Part shown: positions 20,201-28,508 of the stretch, one piece after another
Numbering within the stretch: position 1 is the first letter of the stretch
How the letters are laid out: each line of letters starts with the position of its first letter
Origin: Phycisphaerae bacterium
GTDB lineage: Bacteria; Planctomycetota; Phycisphaerae; SM23-33
NCBI GenBank assembly: GCA_030745875.1
Contig: JASLNT010000016.1
Span: 85,723-149,722, forward strand
DNA length: 64,000 nucleotides
Direction: 5' to 3'
Notes under the pieces: generated by a model
What the model was told of the DNA's origin: nothing
What the model saw: only the letters and a program-made list of their open reading frames with translations
The model's database searches: none
Made by a program: the position numbers and the translations under genes

Positions 20201-20468
20201 AGACCGCACCGTATTGATTATTCCGGCTGATATGCTCTCTCGCCCGATCGACTTGCTGCGGCTGGGTGTAAAGACCGTGCACGACAAAGCTGTTGCTGCG
20301 TTGTAGTTGGGCGGTGAACTTACCGTTCCCAGGTCCCAGATGGACGACCAGCCCGCCCCGGACGCCGCTCTCTTTCACGATGTCTTCTGCGGACCGGGAT
20401 TGGGCGGAGGTCCGGGCGACCAGTCCGCATAACGTAAGTGCGATGCATAGTGTTCTCATGCCTGTCAT
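17274..20468 (-). CDS. Secreted methyltransferase-like/PQQ beta-propeller fusion (copy 2)
   Basis: A 1064-aa tandem paralogue of the gene at 14072. It has a signal peptide ending near ARTSAQ, then a Rossmann-like module with GGLVVHLGPGNGKF (about residues 37-50) and LAPLGTAWI. A propeller follows with DEWTHYLHGPDNNAVAQD, FARSHEQLASVSAMV and blades such as GVILWKRTI and GKALWNCSA. Both copies share the same domain order along their full length. The start could be either ATG 20468 or ATG 20459; the second has a weak AGGC upstream. The function is unknown; oxidation or binding of sugars or alcohols in the periplasm is an inference from PQQ-domain homology, and PQQ binding itself is not shown. 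Confidence 0.82.
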   Translation of the reverse strand: MTGMRTLCIALTLCGLVARTSAQSRSAEDIVKESGVRGGLVVHLGPGNGKFTAQLQRSNSFVVHGLYTQPQQVDRAREHISRNNQYGAVSVRYWARKHLPYADNLVNLLVADELGDIPAGEVMRVLAPLGTAWIRSGETWKKVAKPWPADIDEWTHYLHGPDNNAVAQDTVVGLPKHVQWIGSPKFARSHEQLASVSAMVSSRGRIFYLIDEGVRADIRMPPRWILTARDAFNGVILWKRTINKWSDHMRGFRSGPADLPFRLVADGGRIYVTLGLDQPVSALDAATGKTLTTYRGSDRTRQIIQSGETLVMLLGDSQEAIHMKRRGDERAASRIILAANKKTGDVIWRKTVSIETLLPLVASGDSLLYQTDKQLVCLKIKSGDKKWSVTNPCKLVRTGGRAWQWAAPTLTAHGGIAYIADFQKLSAFSISDGKALWNCSARAGFCSPPDIFIINGLLWRGYTPSRGSADFGEGLDAKTGKLIKTIDTKKAWAYATLAHHRCYRPKATSRFIMSSRSGIEFINVKSGKINPNHWVRGTCQYGIMPANGLLYAPPHSCACNIKTMLKGMYAFTSSHNQPSPAEATDIRHETGEAVGKVEKESSDSSEDWPTFRHDNERSGRSTTSLPENIRQVWRAKIGGRLSSPVVGGGKIFVASVDTHTVHALNAANGKALWSHTTGGRVDSPPTIHKQTVVFGSADGWVYCLRQTDGAMLWRFRAAPTDRLIVVRGQLESVWPVHGSVLVSDNKLIVAAGRSSYLDGGIYVYKLDPETGKKLSETVIHSPDPKTGDQPDGGVDLRGVLNDVLAVSGGSVYMRHLKINFKTGDDLEIGPPHLFAPTGFLDDAWWHRSYWLYGSDAVCMTPVNESGWQIWPRVGNMVPSGRILSVGKDTVFGYGRDKYPGGMSGQIRGGETYRLFAAEKKAFQPLPSNRDKQHLRYARSGQALGLKVTQRDRQHGAPSLHRYHWSRPMPVFVRGLVLADNSLFLAGPPEPDEARTRKLKLNAPDQAEAAFLGKKGAVMWRVSVSNGNMLSKHKLEYSPVFDGMIAARSRIFISLQDGSLVCFGK

Positions 20469-20492
20469 TGTAGTGCGGCGCCTGTGGATTAT

Positions 20493-22529
20493 CTATTCGG
20501 AAGGCCTGAGGTCTTTGATGAAGATATTGCGGTATTCGATCGGGCAGGGGTTCATTCTGCCCAGATTGTCGCCGTCTACGAAAATGTGCTTCTGGAACCT
20601 GATCGGGGCGGGCTCCATGTTGATCATCCAGTCGTGATACTTGAACTTGTCCAGGAGAACCTCTCCGTCATACTCGGTGGTGATGGTCCTGCCTTTCATC
20701 GTGATCTTGACCTTGTGCCATACTCCAACTTTTGGGTCGATGTACCGAACGTGCGGTTTGGTTTTTTCTGTCAGCCCGTGTTTCTTCGCTGTCGGTTTGG
20801 GCAGGAAGTAGTAGCTTTCCAGGTGGCCCATTCCTCCTTTGGATCTCAGGTTAAACTGTTCTTGGGTTCCGAAGCCCGGAATCTTCGGGATCAGCCTGCG
20901 GAAACTGATTCCGCTGTCGGAGATAGTCGGCATGCGGAATTCAGCCATCAGTATGAAATCTCGATAGTGCTTTTTTGTCTGCAGGCCGGCGCCCCATTTC
21001 TTCAACAGGCCGGGGGACTTAAGAACGCCATTTTCGATCGACCAGAACTCTCTGACCCTCGGATGGGCGTTCCAGTTGGTGAAATCCTTACCATTAAACA
21101 AGGCGGTGAAACCCTTGGGCGGTACGTTCAGTTTGCCCGGTTTGGCGACAGTTTTGGTGTCTTTGATTTCTTTGATATACATGTTGCGGAACTCGATCGG
21201 GCAGGGGTATTTCTTTGGCGGATTGCCCCATTCCAGGAAGCGATGCTTCTGGAGGCTGATCGGCGCCGGTTCGGTTGCCAGGAGGTTTTTGGGATACTCG
21301 AACTTGTCAATGATTGTCTCGCCGTCCAGTTCGGCGGACAACGTCCTGCCCACCAGAGTCATCTTGACCGTGTGCCAATCTCCGATTTTGGGACTAACCG
21401 GCTTGATCTTCGGCATGTGGGCTTTCTTTATACCGAGTTCTTCCCTCATTTCCTTCGACATGAGATTCAGGCTGTCCAACTGGCCCATGCGTTTTCCGGT
21501 TCCGAGGTTCAACTGGGCGGTCCGCCCGAAGTTCTTCAGTTTCGGTATAAGTCTACGGAAGTTGATCCCGCTGTCGGACGACGTGGGCATACGGTAATCA
21601 AACAGCAGCACGAAGTCCTTGTACTCCTTCTGCGTGGTCAGGTCGGCGCCCCACTGGGTAAGCAGCCCGGGCGCCTTCAGCACGCCGTTTTCGATCGACC
21701 ACATTTTCCGGGCCTTGGGGTTCATCCGCCAGCCGGTGAAATCCTTACCGTTGAACAGGGCGGTGAAACCCTCCGGCGGGGCGTTCTTGGCTTTCGCAAC
21801 GCCGGGCTTCCAGTCTCGTATGCGGACGTTGCGAACGGCGATCGGGCCGTAGTCGCCCTGGATGATGATCATGCCCTGGGGATGTTGCTTGCGGTCCCAG
21901 TTAGGTCCGCAGGCGTACGGGACCTCCACGTTTTCCTGGATCAGGATTCCGTTGTGCACGACTTTTACGAATTTGGCATTGGCGGTTTTCTTACCCGCTT
22001 TGTCGAACCGTGCGGCCTGGAAGATAATGTCGTAACTCTGCCACACCCCGGGTTTCTTTGCGGCGTTGACTCTGGGGGGCGAGCCTTTGTCGATGTGGTG
22101 GTATGTCGGTTTTTTTGCGGCGCGGGGATAGACGCCGCCGCAGTGCCCGCCAGTGGGTTTCTTGACGTGTGCGCTGTCGAGGATCTGTATCTCGTGGTTC
22201 CCGTGGAAGATGATCCCGGAGTTCGAGCCTTTGGCGAGCATGAACTCGACGTGGAATTCGATGTCGCGGTAATCGCGGCGTTTTGTGACGAGGCTTTTGG
22301 TCTTTCCGATCTTACCGTTGATCAGCACGCCCGAGCCGTCTTTGGCGACCAGACGTCTGGGGTTGGACGGATCGAGCGCGGCGTCGCCGGCCTTTATCCA
22401 CTCGTCGCTGTTGTAGCAATCATCGAGGCCGATCTTCGTCCATCCGTCTGCGGCTTGAGTTATCGTCGGCGCCAACATGATCGCCGATAGAAACAGTATT
22501 GACGTTATTCTTGTCTTGCAGCACTTCAT
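20493..22529 (-). CDS. Triple DUF1080 (3-keto-disaccharide hydrolase-like) secreted protein
   Basis: A 678-aa protein with a signal peptide (residues 1-27) and three consecutive DUF1080/PF06439 concanavalin-like domains at about 27-240, 251-457 and 470-676. Domains 2 and 3 start alike (GFTALFNGKDFT, then MWSIENGVLKAPG or FWSIENGVLKSPG) and end alike (CPIEFRNMYIKEI or CPIEYRNIFIKDL), so they are a recent duplication. Domain 1 is more divergent but keeps NSGIIFHGNHEIQILD. DUF1080 proteins include enzymes acting on 3-keto-glycosides made by Gfo/Idh oxidases. AAGGATT precedes the ATG. It sits next to esterase and Gfo/Idh genes, supporting a role in 3-keto-sugar cleavage. Confidence 0.85.
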   Translation of the reverse strand: MKCCKTRITSILFLSAIMLAPTITQAADGWTKIGLDDCYNSDEWIKAGDAALDPSNPRRLVAKDGSGVLINGKIGKTKSLVTKRRDYRDIEFHVEFMLAKGSNSGIIFHGNHEIQILDSAHVKKPTGGHCGGVYPRAAKKPTYHHIDKGSPPRVNAAKKPGVWQSYDIIFQAARFDKAGKKTANAKFVKVVHNGILIQENVEVPYACGPNWDRKQHPQGMIIIQGDYGPIAVRNVRIRDWKPGVAKAKNAPPEGFTALFNGKDFTGWRMNPKARKMWSIENGVLKAPGLLTQWGADLTTQKEYKDFVLLFDYRMPTSSDSGINFRRLIPKLKNFGRTAQLNLGTGKRMGQLDSLNLMSKEMREELGIKKAHMPKIKPVSPKIGDWHTVKMTLVGRTLSAELDGETIIDKFEYPKNLLATEPAPISLQKHRFLEWGNPPKKYPCPIEFRNMYIKEIKDTKTVAKPGKLNVPPKGFTALFNGKDFTNWNAHPRVREFWSIENGVLKSPGLLKKWGAGLQTKKHYRDFILMAEFRMPTISDSGISFRRLIPKIPGFGTQEQFNLRSKGGMGHLESYYFLPKPTAKKHGLTEKTKPHVRYIDPKVGVWHKVKITMKGRTITTEYDGEVLLDKFKYHDWMINMEPAPIRFQKHIFVDGDNLGRMNPCPIEYRNIFIKDLRPSE

Positions 22530-22539
22530 ATTTGAATCC

Positions 22540-23484
22540 TTATTTGGGGGTTATGCCTGAATCGCTAAGCCATGCGATGAAACTCTTCGGCCAGAGCGCC
22601 TTTGATTTTCCAGGCCCGGCGCCCATGCCGAATCCGTGCGAACCTTTGCCGAAGACGTGAAGTTCAGCGTTGACTCCGGCTTTGAGGAGTTTCGCGTAGA
22701 AATCGACGCACTTCTCGGCCGGCGTCAAGCGGTCGATGCGAGCATTAACGATAAACATCGGGCATATGCCGTGCTTCTCTTTTCCCGCCGCCACGCGACC
22801 GGCGAGGGTTTTGTCGGCGTCTTTGGGTATGCCCGGGTAGAACAGTCCGGCGAAATTCGGTCTGCCGCTGACTTGATACCCAAATTCGGGATCGTCGTGC
22901 AGTGCGGTGTTCAGTGCGAGATGCCCGCCGGCGGAGAATCCGCATATTCCAATCTTGTTGGTCTTCAGACCGAGTTTTGAGGCTCCCGTTCTGAGAATTC
23001 GGATCGCCTGCCTCGCGTCGGTCCGGACGGATCGCTGATAGTTGTCCCATGCGTTGGGCTTGCTCAGATCGGCCGGGCGCGTGCGGTACTTCAGCACCAG
23101 CGAAGTCACGCCGTACTTCTTCAACCATATCGCCAGATCGTGCCCTTCGCGGTCGATCCATATGTCGCGAAAGCCCCCGCCCGGGCAGATCACCAGCCCC
23201 ACGCCGTTGGGTTTGGCCGGGCGGTGGATGGTGTAAGTCGGTTTCGAGACCGAACTGAACACGCGATTCGATCCGGAGGGGGACTCGGGGCGAGCCTTGT
23301 AGGTTCGGACCTTCTCCTTGACGCCGGTCTTGCTGGGCGGTTTGTCCCAAAGCAGTAGTTCGGCGGGCAGTTCGGCGCCCAGCAGTGGTGACGCCAGCGC
23401 CAGTGCGACCACGAGCAAGCTCATCGCGCCTCGCCGGGCGGCCCCACTGGTATCGGTATGGTTCATTCGATGGGTCCTCATCAT
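22540..23484 (-). CDS. Secreted alpha/beta hydrolase (BD-FAE/acetylesterase-like)
   Basis: A 314-aa esterase with an N-terminal hydrophobic signal after a charged leader. It has the HGGG-like oxyanion loop CPGGGF (about residue 100), the nucleophile in GFSAGG (Ser184) and the C-terminal His in GKGSHGFG. This resembles bifunctional feruloyl/acetyl-xylan esterases (BD-FAE) and carbohydrate deacetylases. The ATG overlaps the upstream Gfo/Idh stop by four bases (ATGA), so the two are translationally coupled. It probably removes acyl groups from glycans; substrate not determinable. Confidence 0.83.
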   Translation of the reverse strand: MMRTHRMNHTDTSGAARRGAMSLLVVALALASPLLGAELPAELLLWDKPPSKTGVKEKVRTYKARPESPSGSNRVFSSVSKPTYTIHRPAKPNGVGLVICPGGGFRDIWIDREGHDLAIWLKKYGVTSLVLKYRTRPADLSKPNAWDNYQRSVRTDARQAIRILRTGASKLGLKTNKIGICGFSAGGHLALNTALHDDPEFGYQVSGRPNFAGLFYPGIPKDADKTLAGRVAAGKEKHGICPMFIVNARIDRLTPAEKCVDFYAKLLKAGVNAELHVFGKGSHGFGMGAGPGKSKALWPKSFIAWLSDSGITPK

Positions 23485-25235
23485 TTCTCGCCGCCGGCCA
23501 CGTACTCCATGATCCTGACGAACGACTTGCCCCTGTTGGCCATCTGGGGATGGACTCGACGTTTGTCCGCCCAGAGTTGGGCGATTCTGGCCTTTTGAGC
23601 GTCGCTCAACCCGGCCATTCGTCGATCAACATACTTCTGGTGCTTGGCGAGGCCGTACGCTTTTGGAAGATCGTTCTGATCGATTTGCGTCAGCAGTTTC
23701 TCAAGCTTTGAGACAGGAGGTGTGCGTTTTTCGATCTCCGGCGTGCGACCTGTCTTTTTTGACGGGGCTCCAATCTCCATCTTGGGTTTGTCCAGTTCCC
23801 AGCCCTTGCGGTAACTGCCCTGGATGAACTTGTCGGCCTCGGGAGCATTGACGGCCTTCATCTGAGCCGGGTCCCACTTGAGCTTCTTACCGGTTCGATA
23901 GGCCACGTTCCCCAGCGCCAACGTTTCGCACAGGGGGCCCGAGTAGCTGAAAGGCATTTCCGCTTTCGATTGATCGTTAGTTCTGACCGCCTGTATCCAC
24001 TGGCGATACTCACCACCGGGAGATCGAGGAAGAGTACGCCGCGGGGGCGTGTACTTGGCGAACTTGGATTTCGGGTACAACTCCATCGGGCCGGCGGGCC
24101 CTCTTTCGATCTGCATGGTCAGCCTTCCTTCACTCCCGACAAAGTGCATGGCGACAGGCCAATCGTGAGGCAGATCCAGACCCTTCAATTCATCAAAACG
24201 CTTATTACCGTGGGCCCATTTCAGTGTCACCGGCGGTTTCTTTCCTCGCGCCGGGAACGTCCATGTAGCTTTCTGCCATGGGGGAACGCGTTCCAAAGCG
24301 GGGCGGCCGGGGCCTTCGCCGTCGGCCGTCAACGGGTACTTCAGGTCCAGCGCCCAGAATACGAGGTCTACAGCGTGACTGCCGATGTCGGCAATCCGCC
24401 CGTTGCCGAAATCCCACCAACTTCGCCAACTTGAGGGATGATAAAAACGGCGTCCTGTGCCCGGATAGGGATGGGGCTCCCTGGGTCCAAGCCACAAATC
24501 CCAATCGAGGTTATCCGGGATGGGCCCTTTCTCCCGTAACTGTTTATCGGCAAAGGCGGGGTTATAGTTCCTTACCGCTCTTGGCGGCCAGGCTTTGGGG
24601 CCTTGGTATTTATCCCATTCATTATCGCACCAGACGAATGCATCTTTGACTTCCCCGATATCACCGGCCTGGATTATCTCGACGGCCTGATGGAATATCT
24701 CGCTGGTGTGGTTTCCGATTCCCATCTGGGTAATCACCCCGTATTGCTTCGCCAGTTGGGTCGCCAGGCGTATCTCGTGGATGTTATGTCCGAGCAGCTT
24801 GGAGCAATAGACATGCTTGCCCATTTTCATTGCCATTGCGGCCGCGGAGATGTGTATATGTTCGGGCGTTGTGATCACAACCGCATCGATGTTGTCCTTC
24901 TCTTTGGCGAGCATGACGCGGAAATCTTTGTATTTCGGGACCTTGGGGAACTGCTTGAAGAGACCTGTGATCCTGCGACTACCGTACTCCTTTGTTTCAG
25001 TATGGTTGGCGGACCATGAATCCACATCGCAAAGGGCGACTACGTTTATTCCGCCGACTTTGAGCATTTGGGTGACGACAAACGCCCCATGCCCTCCAGA
25101 ACCTACAACACCGATATTGATCAGGTTACTCGGGGCTGCCTTGCCAAGAACGTGTCGCGGAACAACTGTAATCGCAGCGGCGCTGGCGGCGGCGCCCACA
25201 AATTGACGTCGCGTAAGTCCTGATTTACGGTGCAT
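23481..25235 (-). CDS. Tat-exported Gfo/Idh/MocA oxidoreductase with altered EKP motif and C-terminal tail
   Basis: A 584-aa member of the Gfo/Idh/MocA family. It starts with a twin-arginine signal (LTRRQFVGAA) and has the Rossmann site GVVGSGGHG (residues 42-50). The usual catalytic EKP is here Ser145-Lys146-Leu147: the lysine is kept while Glu and Pro are lost. After the point where the two sibling proteins end (KGWEL) it continues with a further 110 or so residues rich in charged helix. GGGAGA precedes the ATG. Likely NAD(P)-dependent sugar oxidation or GH109-like chemistry in the periplasm, with bound cofactor. The next gene overlaps by four bases. Confidence 0.82.
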   Translation of the reverse strand: MHRKSGLTRRQFVGAAASAAAITVVPRHVLGKAAPSNLINIGVVGSGGHGAFVVTQMLKVGGINVVALCDVDSWSANHTETKEYGSRRITGLFKQFPKVPKYKDFRVMLAKEKDNIDAVVITTPEHIHISAAAMAMKMGKHVYCSKLLGHNIHEIRLATQLAKQYGVITQMGIGNHTSEIFHQAVEIIQAGDIGEVKDAFVWCDNEWDKYQGPKAWPPRAVRNYNPAFADKQLREKGPIPDNLDWDLWLGPREPHPYPGTGRRFYHPSSWRSWWDFGNGRIADIGSHAVDLVFWALDLKYPLTADGEGPGRPALERVPPWQKATWTFPARGKKPPVTLKWAHGNKRFDELKGLDLPHDWPVAMHFVGSEGRLTMQIERGPAGPMELYPKSKFAKYTPPRRTLPRSPGGEYRQWIQAVRTNDQSKAEMPFSYSGPLCETLALGNVAYRTGKKLKWDPAQMKAVNAPEADKFIQGSYRKGWELDKPKMEIGAPSKKTGRTPEIEKRTPPVSKLEKLLTQIDQNDLPKAYGLAKHQKYVDRRMAGLSDAQKARIAQLWADKRRVHPQMANRGKSFVRIMEYVAGGEK

Positions 25236-25261
25236 GTCTTTCTCCCTTCTTGACTTCCTTG

Positions 25262-26587
25262 CTAGAGTTCCCAGCCTTTGCGGTTTTCGCGTTGGATGAA
25301 CTGGTCAGCCTCGGGGCAGTTTGTGGCTTTCAGGTTCTTTGCGTCCCACTGGAGTTTCTCGCCAACTCGACACGCAACGGCTCCGAGGAGAATGGTTTCG
25401 GTCAGCGGTCCGGCGTAGGCGAAGTCGGTTCCGGTCGGGCTCCCGGTTTTGCAGGCTTTGATCCATTCGGCGTGGTGGGACATTACGTTAGTTACGTGCG
25501 CACGCTTGAATCCGGCGAAATCCTTCTCCGGAAACAGTTTGAACCGCCCGTAGTCGGCGATCATCATCCCTTTGGAGCCCACAAAGATCGTCGCCTCCGG
25601 CCAGTTGGGCATCTTGTGTTGCTTCTGCAGAGGCGGGCGCTGGTTGCCGTCGTACCACGTGAGCTCAACAGGCGGGAGGTCGCCCCGCTTGCCGAACGTC
25701 CACTTGCTGATCAACCAACGCGGCGCGCTTTCCTTGTAGATCGGTGTGGAGCGTTTGCTCTCGACCGTCAGCGGATATTTCAGATCCAACGCACTAAACG
25801 GCAGATCGATCATGTGGCAGCCCATGTCGCCGATCCGCCCGTTTCCGAAGTCCCACCATCCCCGCCATGCCAGAGGCAGGTAGCAGCGGTGGTAAGGGCG
25901 ATATGGCGCCGGACCCAGCCACAGGTCCCACTTCAGCGTCTTGGGGATCGGAGGGGTGTCTTTCGGGCGGTTCTTGCTCGGCCAGGATTCGTCGCACCAG
26001 CAGTGGGCTTCTTTAACGTCGCCGATCACCCCGGACTTTATCATCTTGACAACGCTGCGGTAGTTGTATCCGGAGTGGGCTCCGTTTCCCATCTGAGTGG
26101 CAAGACCGTATCGCTTGGCGATTTTGGTCGCCTCGCGGACTTCGCCGATGTTCTGGCCAAGCGGTTTCTCGCAGTAGACGTGTATGCCCCTTTTCAGGGC
26201 CATCACGCTGGCTGGAATATGTACGTGATCGGTCGTGGAGATGACAACCGCATCGACATTCTTCCGCTCCTTGTCGAGCAGCTTGCGGAAATCGTAGTAT
26301 TTCTTCACTTTGGGGAATTTCTTGTACGTGTCGGCGGCCCGCTTGTCGTCGACATCGCAGAACGCGACGATGTTCTCGCCCTTGACGTTCATAATATTGG
26401 CGTATCCCCTGCCTCCCACGCCGATGCACGCGATATTGAGCTTGTCGCTGGGAGCCTGCTTGCCCGGCGCGCCGAACACGCTGGACGGAACGATCGTCAG
26501 CGAAGCCGCGGCGGCCGCAGCGCTGACAAACTCGCGCCTGGTGATTCTTGGAGTTATTGATTTACCGCTTGCCTTGTCGTCTTGCAT
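25262..26587 (-). CDS. Tat-exported Gfo/Idh/MocA oxidoreductase
   Basis: A 441-aa protein with a twin-arginine signal (RITRREFVSAAA), Rossmann motif CIGVGGRGY near residue 54, and catalytic Glu140-Lys141-Pro142 (CEKPLGQN). It ends in KGWEL like its sibling at 30018. Family members oxidise sugars to 3-keto forms or act as NAD-dependent glycosidases (GH109-like); substrate unknown. The ATG at 26587 has AGAGGAA upstream. An in-frame TTG six bases earlier overlaps the FecR-like gene's stop but is less likely. It lies directly downstream of the sigma/FecR pair. Confidence 0.86.
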   Translation of the reverse strand: MQDDKASGKSITPRITRREFVSAAAAAASLTIVPSSVFGAPGKQAPSDKLNIACIGVGGRGYANIMNVKGENIVAFCDVDDKRAADTYKKFPKVKKYYDFRKLLDKERKNVDAVVISTTDHVHIPASVMALKRGIHVYCEKPLGQNIGEVREATKIAKRYGLATQMGNGAHSGYNYRSVVKMIKSGVIGDVKEAHCWCDESWPSKNRPKDTPPIPKTLKWDLWLGPAPYRPYHRCYLPLAWRGWWDFGNGRIGDMGCHMIDLPFSALDLKYPLTVESKRSTPIYKESAPRWLISKWTFGKRGDLPPVELTWYDGNQRPPLQKQHKMPNWPEATIFVGSKGMMIADYGRFKLFPEKDFAGFKRAHVTNVMSHHAEWIKACKTGSPTGTDFAYAGPLTETILLGAVACRVGEKLQWDAKNLKATNCPEADQFIQRENRKGWEL

Positions 26588-26589
26588 AT

Positions 26590-27918
26590 TCAAATTCCTC
26601 TACTGTCGATCGGCGGGATGAATTCGACTTCGGTCAGTTCCAATCCCGCCTGTTTGTCCAGGGTATGACACCAGAAGGTCTTGACATCCAGACCGAACGG
26701 ATCGCCAGCCAGCCTGCTCTCTATTCTGCGGAGCGAGGGGTCGAGCTGAAAGTCCCGAAACTCCAGAATGACCTCAAAATCCCGTCCGCCTTGAAACTCG
26801 CCTGCCGGTCGCGTGGTCTGGAAGCGCCCGGCGAACTGACCGCCTGAGTTCGTGACCGTTACGCCGAAGTACACCTTGTGGGCTGAGGCGACCCGGCCGC
26901 GCACGCGGAGACGGGAGCCGGATTGAACTATGACCGGCGGCTTGTCGCCATGGGACAGTCCGAGCCCCACTGTGTAGATCGTAGGGCCTTGGGGCGTGGT
27001 ATATGGAATCGCCCTTAGTCTGGCGTCTCGGGTATCGGTCTTCGGAGACCACTTCCCTTGCGTCGCGCGGGGCCCGAGGCGCAGTTGACTGGCCCAGCGG
27101 TTTACCGAATCCGGGACGGGTACGGGGGAAAGTTTGCGATCGGCGGCGGCGATAACGCGGTGTTTTGCGGGAACGTCGACCATGCTTCCGTCGCTGAGGC
27201 GTTTGATCCGCACTGTCCCCTCGCTGACGTTCAGGGTTGTCGCCAGCAGTTCGGCGTCAACTTCAAACTGCGTGCCCAGCACTTCGAGCATCGCCGAGCG
27301 AGTGTAGATAAGCATCGGCTTGCCCGCCGGTTGGGGCTTGACGTCGCCCGAGACGCCGCCTTCCTTGAGATGCAGTTTCTTCTGCCCGTGATCCGAGAAG
27401 GTGAGCGTCGCGTTACCGGAGATCGTCACGGTCGAGCGGTCGTTGAACTGCAATTCGAACCACGATCCGGGTTCCATTCCCTCAATGGTCCCTCCGGACA
27501 ATTCGGTCCCCACGCTCAGGTCGTGAAACACCCGCCCGCCGTCGCCCGTCCATTGCAGAGATCCGCTCAATCCGGTGATCTTGGCGATCTTCCGTTCGGC
27601 GCTCGGGCGCATTAAGAGAAAGCTCGCGACCAGGGCGATCGCGACAGCAGCCGCTACCCCCGACATCGCCAACCACCGTCGCGCTCGACCGCCCACACCA
27701 GACAAATCTTCGCACGCTTCGCACTCAATTCCGGTGTCCGACGATAGTTCAGTCAGATCATCGGCGGCGAGCGTTGCGTGAATGCGGGCCATTTTCAGGT
27801 ACAGTTTTCGCGTATCGGCGTCGTCCTCAAGCTGCCGGGAGAGTTCGGCGACTTCGTCCGGCTCGGCGATTCCATCGAGGTGGCGAGCGATCACGGATTG
27901 CCAATCGTGCGTATTCAT
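26590..27918 (-). CDS. FecR-domain transmembrane anti-sigma-like protein
   Basis: A 442-aa protein. It has a cytoplasmic N-terminus with repeated acidic helices (DEVAELSRQLEDD), one membrane segment (about residues 82-104), then a FecR domain (about 135-250) with SWFELQFNDRSTV and LGTQFEVD. A C-terminal region of about 180 residues looks like a beta-rich sensory or LamG-like domain. In planctomycetes such proteins are encoded after an ECF sigma gene and are thought to hold or activate it in response to an extracellular signal. The ATG overlaps the sigma stop (ATGA); GAGGAGATC lies upstream. Confidence 0.85.
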   Translation of the reverse strand: MNTHDWQSVIARHLDGIAEPDEVAELSRQLEDDADTRKLYLKMARIHATLAADDLTELSSDTGIECEACEDLSGVGGRARRWLAMSGVAAAVAIALVASFLLMRPSAERKIAKITGLSGSLQWTGDGGRVFHDLSVGTELSGGTIEGMEPGSWFELQFNDRSTVTISGNATLTFSDHGQKKLHLKEGGVSGDVKPQPAGKPMLIYTRSAMLEVLGTQFEVDAELLATTLNVSEGTVRIKRLSDGSMVDVPAKHRVIAAADRKLSPVPVPDSVNRWASQLRLGPRATQGKWSPKTDTRDARLRAIPYTTPQGPTIYTVGLGLSHGDKPPVIVQSGSRLRVRGRVASAHKVYFGVTVTNSGGQFAGRFQTTRPAGEFQGGRDFEVILEFRDFQLDPSLRRIESRLAGDPFGLDVKTFWCHTLDKQAGLELTEVEFIPPIDSRGI

Positions 27919-28436
27919 GTTGCCGATCTCCTCATTTTCGATTCGATGCACTTATGCAGGGCGTGCCGAATACGTTGCAGCATCTTGTAAACAGCGTCCA
28001 CCGACCGCCCGGTCCGTTGCGATAGTTCGCTGACGGGATACTCGTCGCTGTAGTAACCGCCCAGAAGTTGGCGATGAGACTCGGGGAGGGCGTCAACACA
28101 GTGTTTCAGGAAGCTCTCTCGCTCGTCGAGTTCCGCAGCGTGCCGCTGTTCGTCTTGAAGCAATAACTCAGCCGCCCGCACGGTCAATCTGGCGCGCCGC
28201 CCGGATTTGCGAAGAAAGCGACGCACCTCCATTCGCACGAACCCCAGAGCCCAGTTAGCGAACGGACGCTCCGGGTCGTACTCGGAAAAACGGCGCCACA
28301 ACGCTACAGAACACTCCTGAAGAACATCGCGTGCATCGGCGCGATTCGGTACGGCAACCAGCGCACACCGCAAGAGTTCGGGCTCGTGCTGAATCAGCAG
28401 CCGAGTAAAGCGTTCGTGATTGTCTTTCACTTCCAT
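27915..28436 (-). CDS. ECF sigma factor, Rhodopirellula/Verrucomicrobium family
   Basis: A 173-aa RNA polymerase sigma factor. Region 2 has NRADARDVLQECSVALW and FANWALGFVRMEVRRFLRK. Region 4 is a helix-turn-helix with YPVSELSQRTGRSVDAVYK. The length and order match the sigma-70 subfamily common to Rhodopirellula and Verrucomicrobium. It is coupled to the FecR-like gene downstream. The position inside a polysaccharide-degradation block suggests it controls these genes, but no target promoter motif could be established by eye. Confidence 0.92.
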   Translation of the reverse strand: MEVKDNHERFTRLLIQHEPELLRCALVAVPNRADARDVLQECSVALWRRFSEYDPERPFANWALGFVRMEVRRFLRKSGRRARLTVRAAELLLQDEQRHAAELDERESFLKHCVDALPESHRQLLGGYYSDEYPVSELSQRTGRSVDAVYKMLQRIRHALHKCIESKMRRSAT

Positions 28437-28508
28437 ACAATGCTCTTATAGCAAATCCGCCGCTGGCCGCGAAATTGGACATTGTTTCCGCGTTTTCTTT
28501 GAATAATT

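Noticed and set aside
20484..22490. 668-aa open frame on the plus strand opposite the triple DUF1080 gene
   Set aside because: It is a mirror of a GC-rich real gene; it has no ribosome site, no recognisable domain, and the minus-strand protein is clearly conserved.
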